From Cliona cf. orientalis (taxonomy: Eukaryota > Porifera > Demospongiae > Clionaida > Clionaidae): DNA of 64,000 nucleotides. Location: the NCBI GenBank assembly GCA_963930775.1, contig OZ005704.1, forward strand, positions 4,154,001 to 4,218,000. Reading direction: 5' to 3'. The notes below the pieces were generated by a model. The model had not been told where the DNA came from. It did not search any database and saw nothing but the letters and a program-made list of their open reading frames with translations. Positions 63,064-64,000 of the stretch are shown here, piece by piece. The position numbers were made by a program, and so were the translations under genes. How positions within the stretch are numbered: the first letter of the stretch is position 1; every line of letters starts with the position of its first letter.

Positions 63064-63485
63064 ATGAGCACGATGATAGAGCTGGCAGTGGTGGTGGGAG
63101 AGGAAGTGGAATTAGAGGGGGTAGAGGTCGAGGTAGGCGAGGAGGGAGGTGGATCAGATCCAGGGGTGGTCGTGGACATAGGGAGAAGGGGGACAGTTCG
63201 AGATCACAATTTCAAGATGAAGATGGAGATTTCTCAATGGATGATCGGAACGGCAAGAATATTCGATTGTAAAGTTGAAGCAAGTTATAATTGTGTAGAA
63301 GTTATAAGTTGGTTGCGTCTATTTCTAGTCGACCTTATACCTCCCGATCATCTTCCAGTGGGGGAGGAGAGGGATCTACTGGAAGGTCCGTGTTCAACCG
63401 ATTGGGTGGACCTGCTGAAGGAGCTTTTGCTCGTTTAAGCGGTCTTGGAGGAGACAGGAGGGGAGAAAGCTGGCACAAAGTAACT
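63064..63485 (+). CDS. NXF1: NXF1 (TAP) mRNA-export factor, N-terminal exons, partial
   Basis: Exon 63064-63268 follows acceptor TTTAACACTCAG and ends at GTAAAGTTG. Exon 63329-63485 follows TATTTCTAG and ends at GTAAGTATG; phases agree. The first encodes EHDDRAGSGGG, an RG-rich tract (RGGRGRGRRGGRW) and an acidic EDGDFSMDD. The second encodes NIRFRPYTSR and closes with RRGESWHKVT. In human NXF1 the same landmarks occur in the same order: EHDDE, basic RG segment, DGDVAMSD, VRYNPYTTR, RRGDTWHDR...HVTV. This tail binds RNA and adaptor proteins (ALYREF) at the nuclear face of export, and the folded domains should follow beyond the window. An in-frame stop at 63054 shows that a short first exon with the start codon lies upstream; I could not find it. 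Confidence 0.8.
63269..63328 (+). other. NXF1 60-bp intron
   Basis: GTAAAGTTGA donor and GTCTATTTCTAG acceptor. The intron is 60 bp, near the lower limit for animals, and keeps the phase of the flanking codons (TT-T). Confidence 0.8.
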
Positions 63486-64000
63486 GTAAGTATGAATGAA
63501 TGCAACTCCAGTCTCCTGTTGTATTGCCTGGCCTGTTTCATTTATGGTCAAAGTAAGAATCTTTGAATGTCTGGACTGCAATGTTTCCCCCAGCTTGCCT
63601 GAATCAAGGTGGGCCACCCCGTTTGACTTGGATAAACATTAAAGAAATGGGTGAAGTTTAATTAAGCTACAACTTAATTAAAAATCTATGAATTAAGCAT
63701 GAGAGGGGTCAGGGGCTGGATTTCAGGTACAAATGGTTAGTATGACAGCTAGGGTTAAACTTCAGGGTGTTGTATGGCAGGGTTAGTCTCCAGGGTTTGT
63801 CCTGAGGGGGGCGGGGGACCTGTGAACTTTGTGCTGCCATTGCAGGGCTTCGTACGGGAGGGCTATGAGATTCCCCAACATAATCGTCAAAAATAATTAA
63901 GCTTGTTGCTTTGACTAGAGAGCTACTTTATACAGATAAGCGTTCAATGCATTATATATAGCTCGAGGCTGTCTAGATGGCTAGTGTGCCTAAATAATAG
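63486..64000 (+). other. NXF1 intron reaching the window edge; repeat D copy 2
   Basis: After the GTAAGT donor no further exon is seen. 63581-63705 is the second copy of repeat D (TGTTTCCCCCAGCTTGCCTG), also present at 47758. AGGGTTA phrases recur at 63740-63800 without a regular array. Confidence 0.6.

Noticed and set aside
63070-63438. Glu/Val-rich 147-codon ORF starting at 62995
   Set aside because: It overlaps the NXF1 exons in another frame; the RG-rich frame has splice sites and matches NXF1, while this one does not.

Overview
This 64 kb window is eukaryotic and almost certainly animal. It has spliced host genes with GT-AG introns, clear orthologues of metazoan proteins, and dense interspersed repeats. 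The repeats are a YR (Ngaro/DIRS-type) retrotransposon, an APE-type LINE, relics of hAT (ZMYM1-like), piggyBac and DIRS elements, a transposon nested in another, tRNA-derived SINEs and many short palindromic TA-MITEs. The mix, together with the short introns and compact proteins, suggests a non-bilaterian invertebrate, most likely a demosponge. That is inference; nothing in the sequence names the species.

Host genes. (1) 1455-2300 (+): the last three exons of an unrecognised small membrane protein. (2) 32758-50298 (-): a seven-exon orthologue of MNAT1 (MAT1, the RING-finger assembly factor of CDK-activating kinase/TFIIH). All exons join in phase to a 276-residue protein, and introns of 3.8 kb and 11.7 kb are filled with mobile elements. 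(3) 53209-55653 (-): a two-exon F-box/LRR-like gene whose first exon is split by a 302-bp MITE with a 12-bp target duplication. (4) 63064-63485 (+): RG-rich N-terminal exons of an NXF1 (TAP) mRNA-export factor that runs off the right edge. A possible small gene (41.6-42.6 kb, -) is nested in the largest MNAT1 intron.

Mobile DNA from left to right. 4933-12610 is a two-protein DNA transposon with 0.46-kb terminal inverted repeats. It encodes a SWIM-YqaJ nuclease on + and a THAP-DDE_Tnp_4 transposase on -, the layout of ISL2EU elements. Its nuclease gene is interrupted at 5891-9583 by a second transposon with its own 0.47-kb inverted repeats, a 4-bp AATA duplication and one large transposase of unassigned superfamily. 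17730-23274 is a YR retrotransposon with three open ORFs (gag-like, RT-RNase H, tyrosine recombinase) and textbook A1-ORFs-B1-A2-B2 split direct repeats. It is flanked on both sides by the same 349-bp sequence. 24109-27320 is a 5'-truncated LINE ending in an (AAT)n tail. From 27 kb onward the window is dominated by MITEs with ACCGTA-type ends flanked by TA, a roughly 400-bp repeat family in a degenerate cluster at 33.8-38.5 kb, and other repeats.

The best candidates for something new are: the unassigned inner transposase with its broken Tudor-like tail; the SWIM-YqaJ/THAP-DDE two-protein element; the 349-bp duplication around the YR element; the 3n intron inside its gag ORF; and the set of unrelated MITEs that share one terminal signature. 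I found no CRISPR array, prokaryotic operon or rRNA gene. Exon boundaries are read by eye from splice consensus and phase and could be off by a base.
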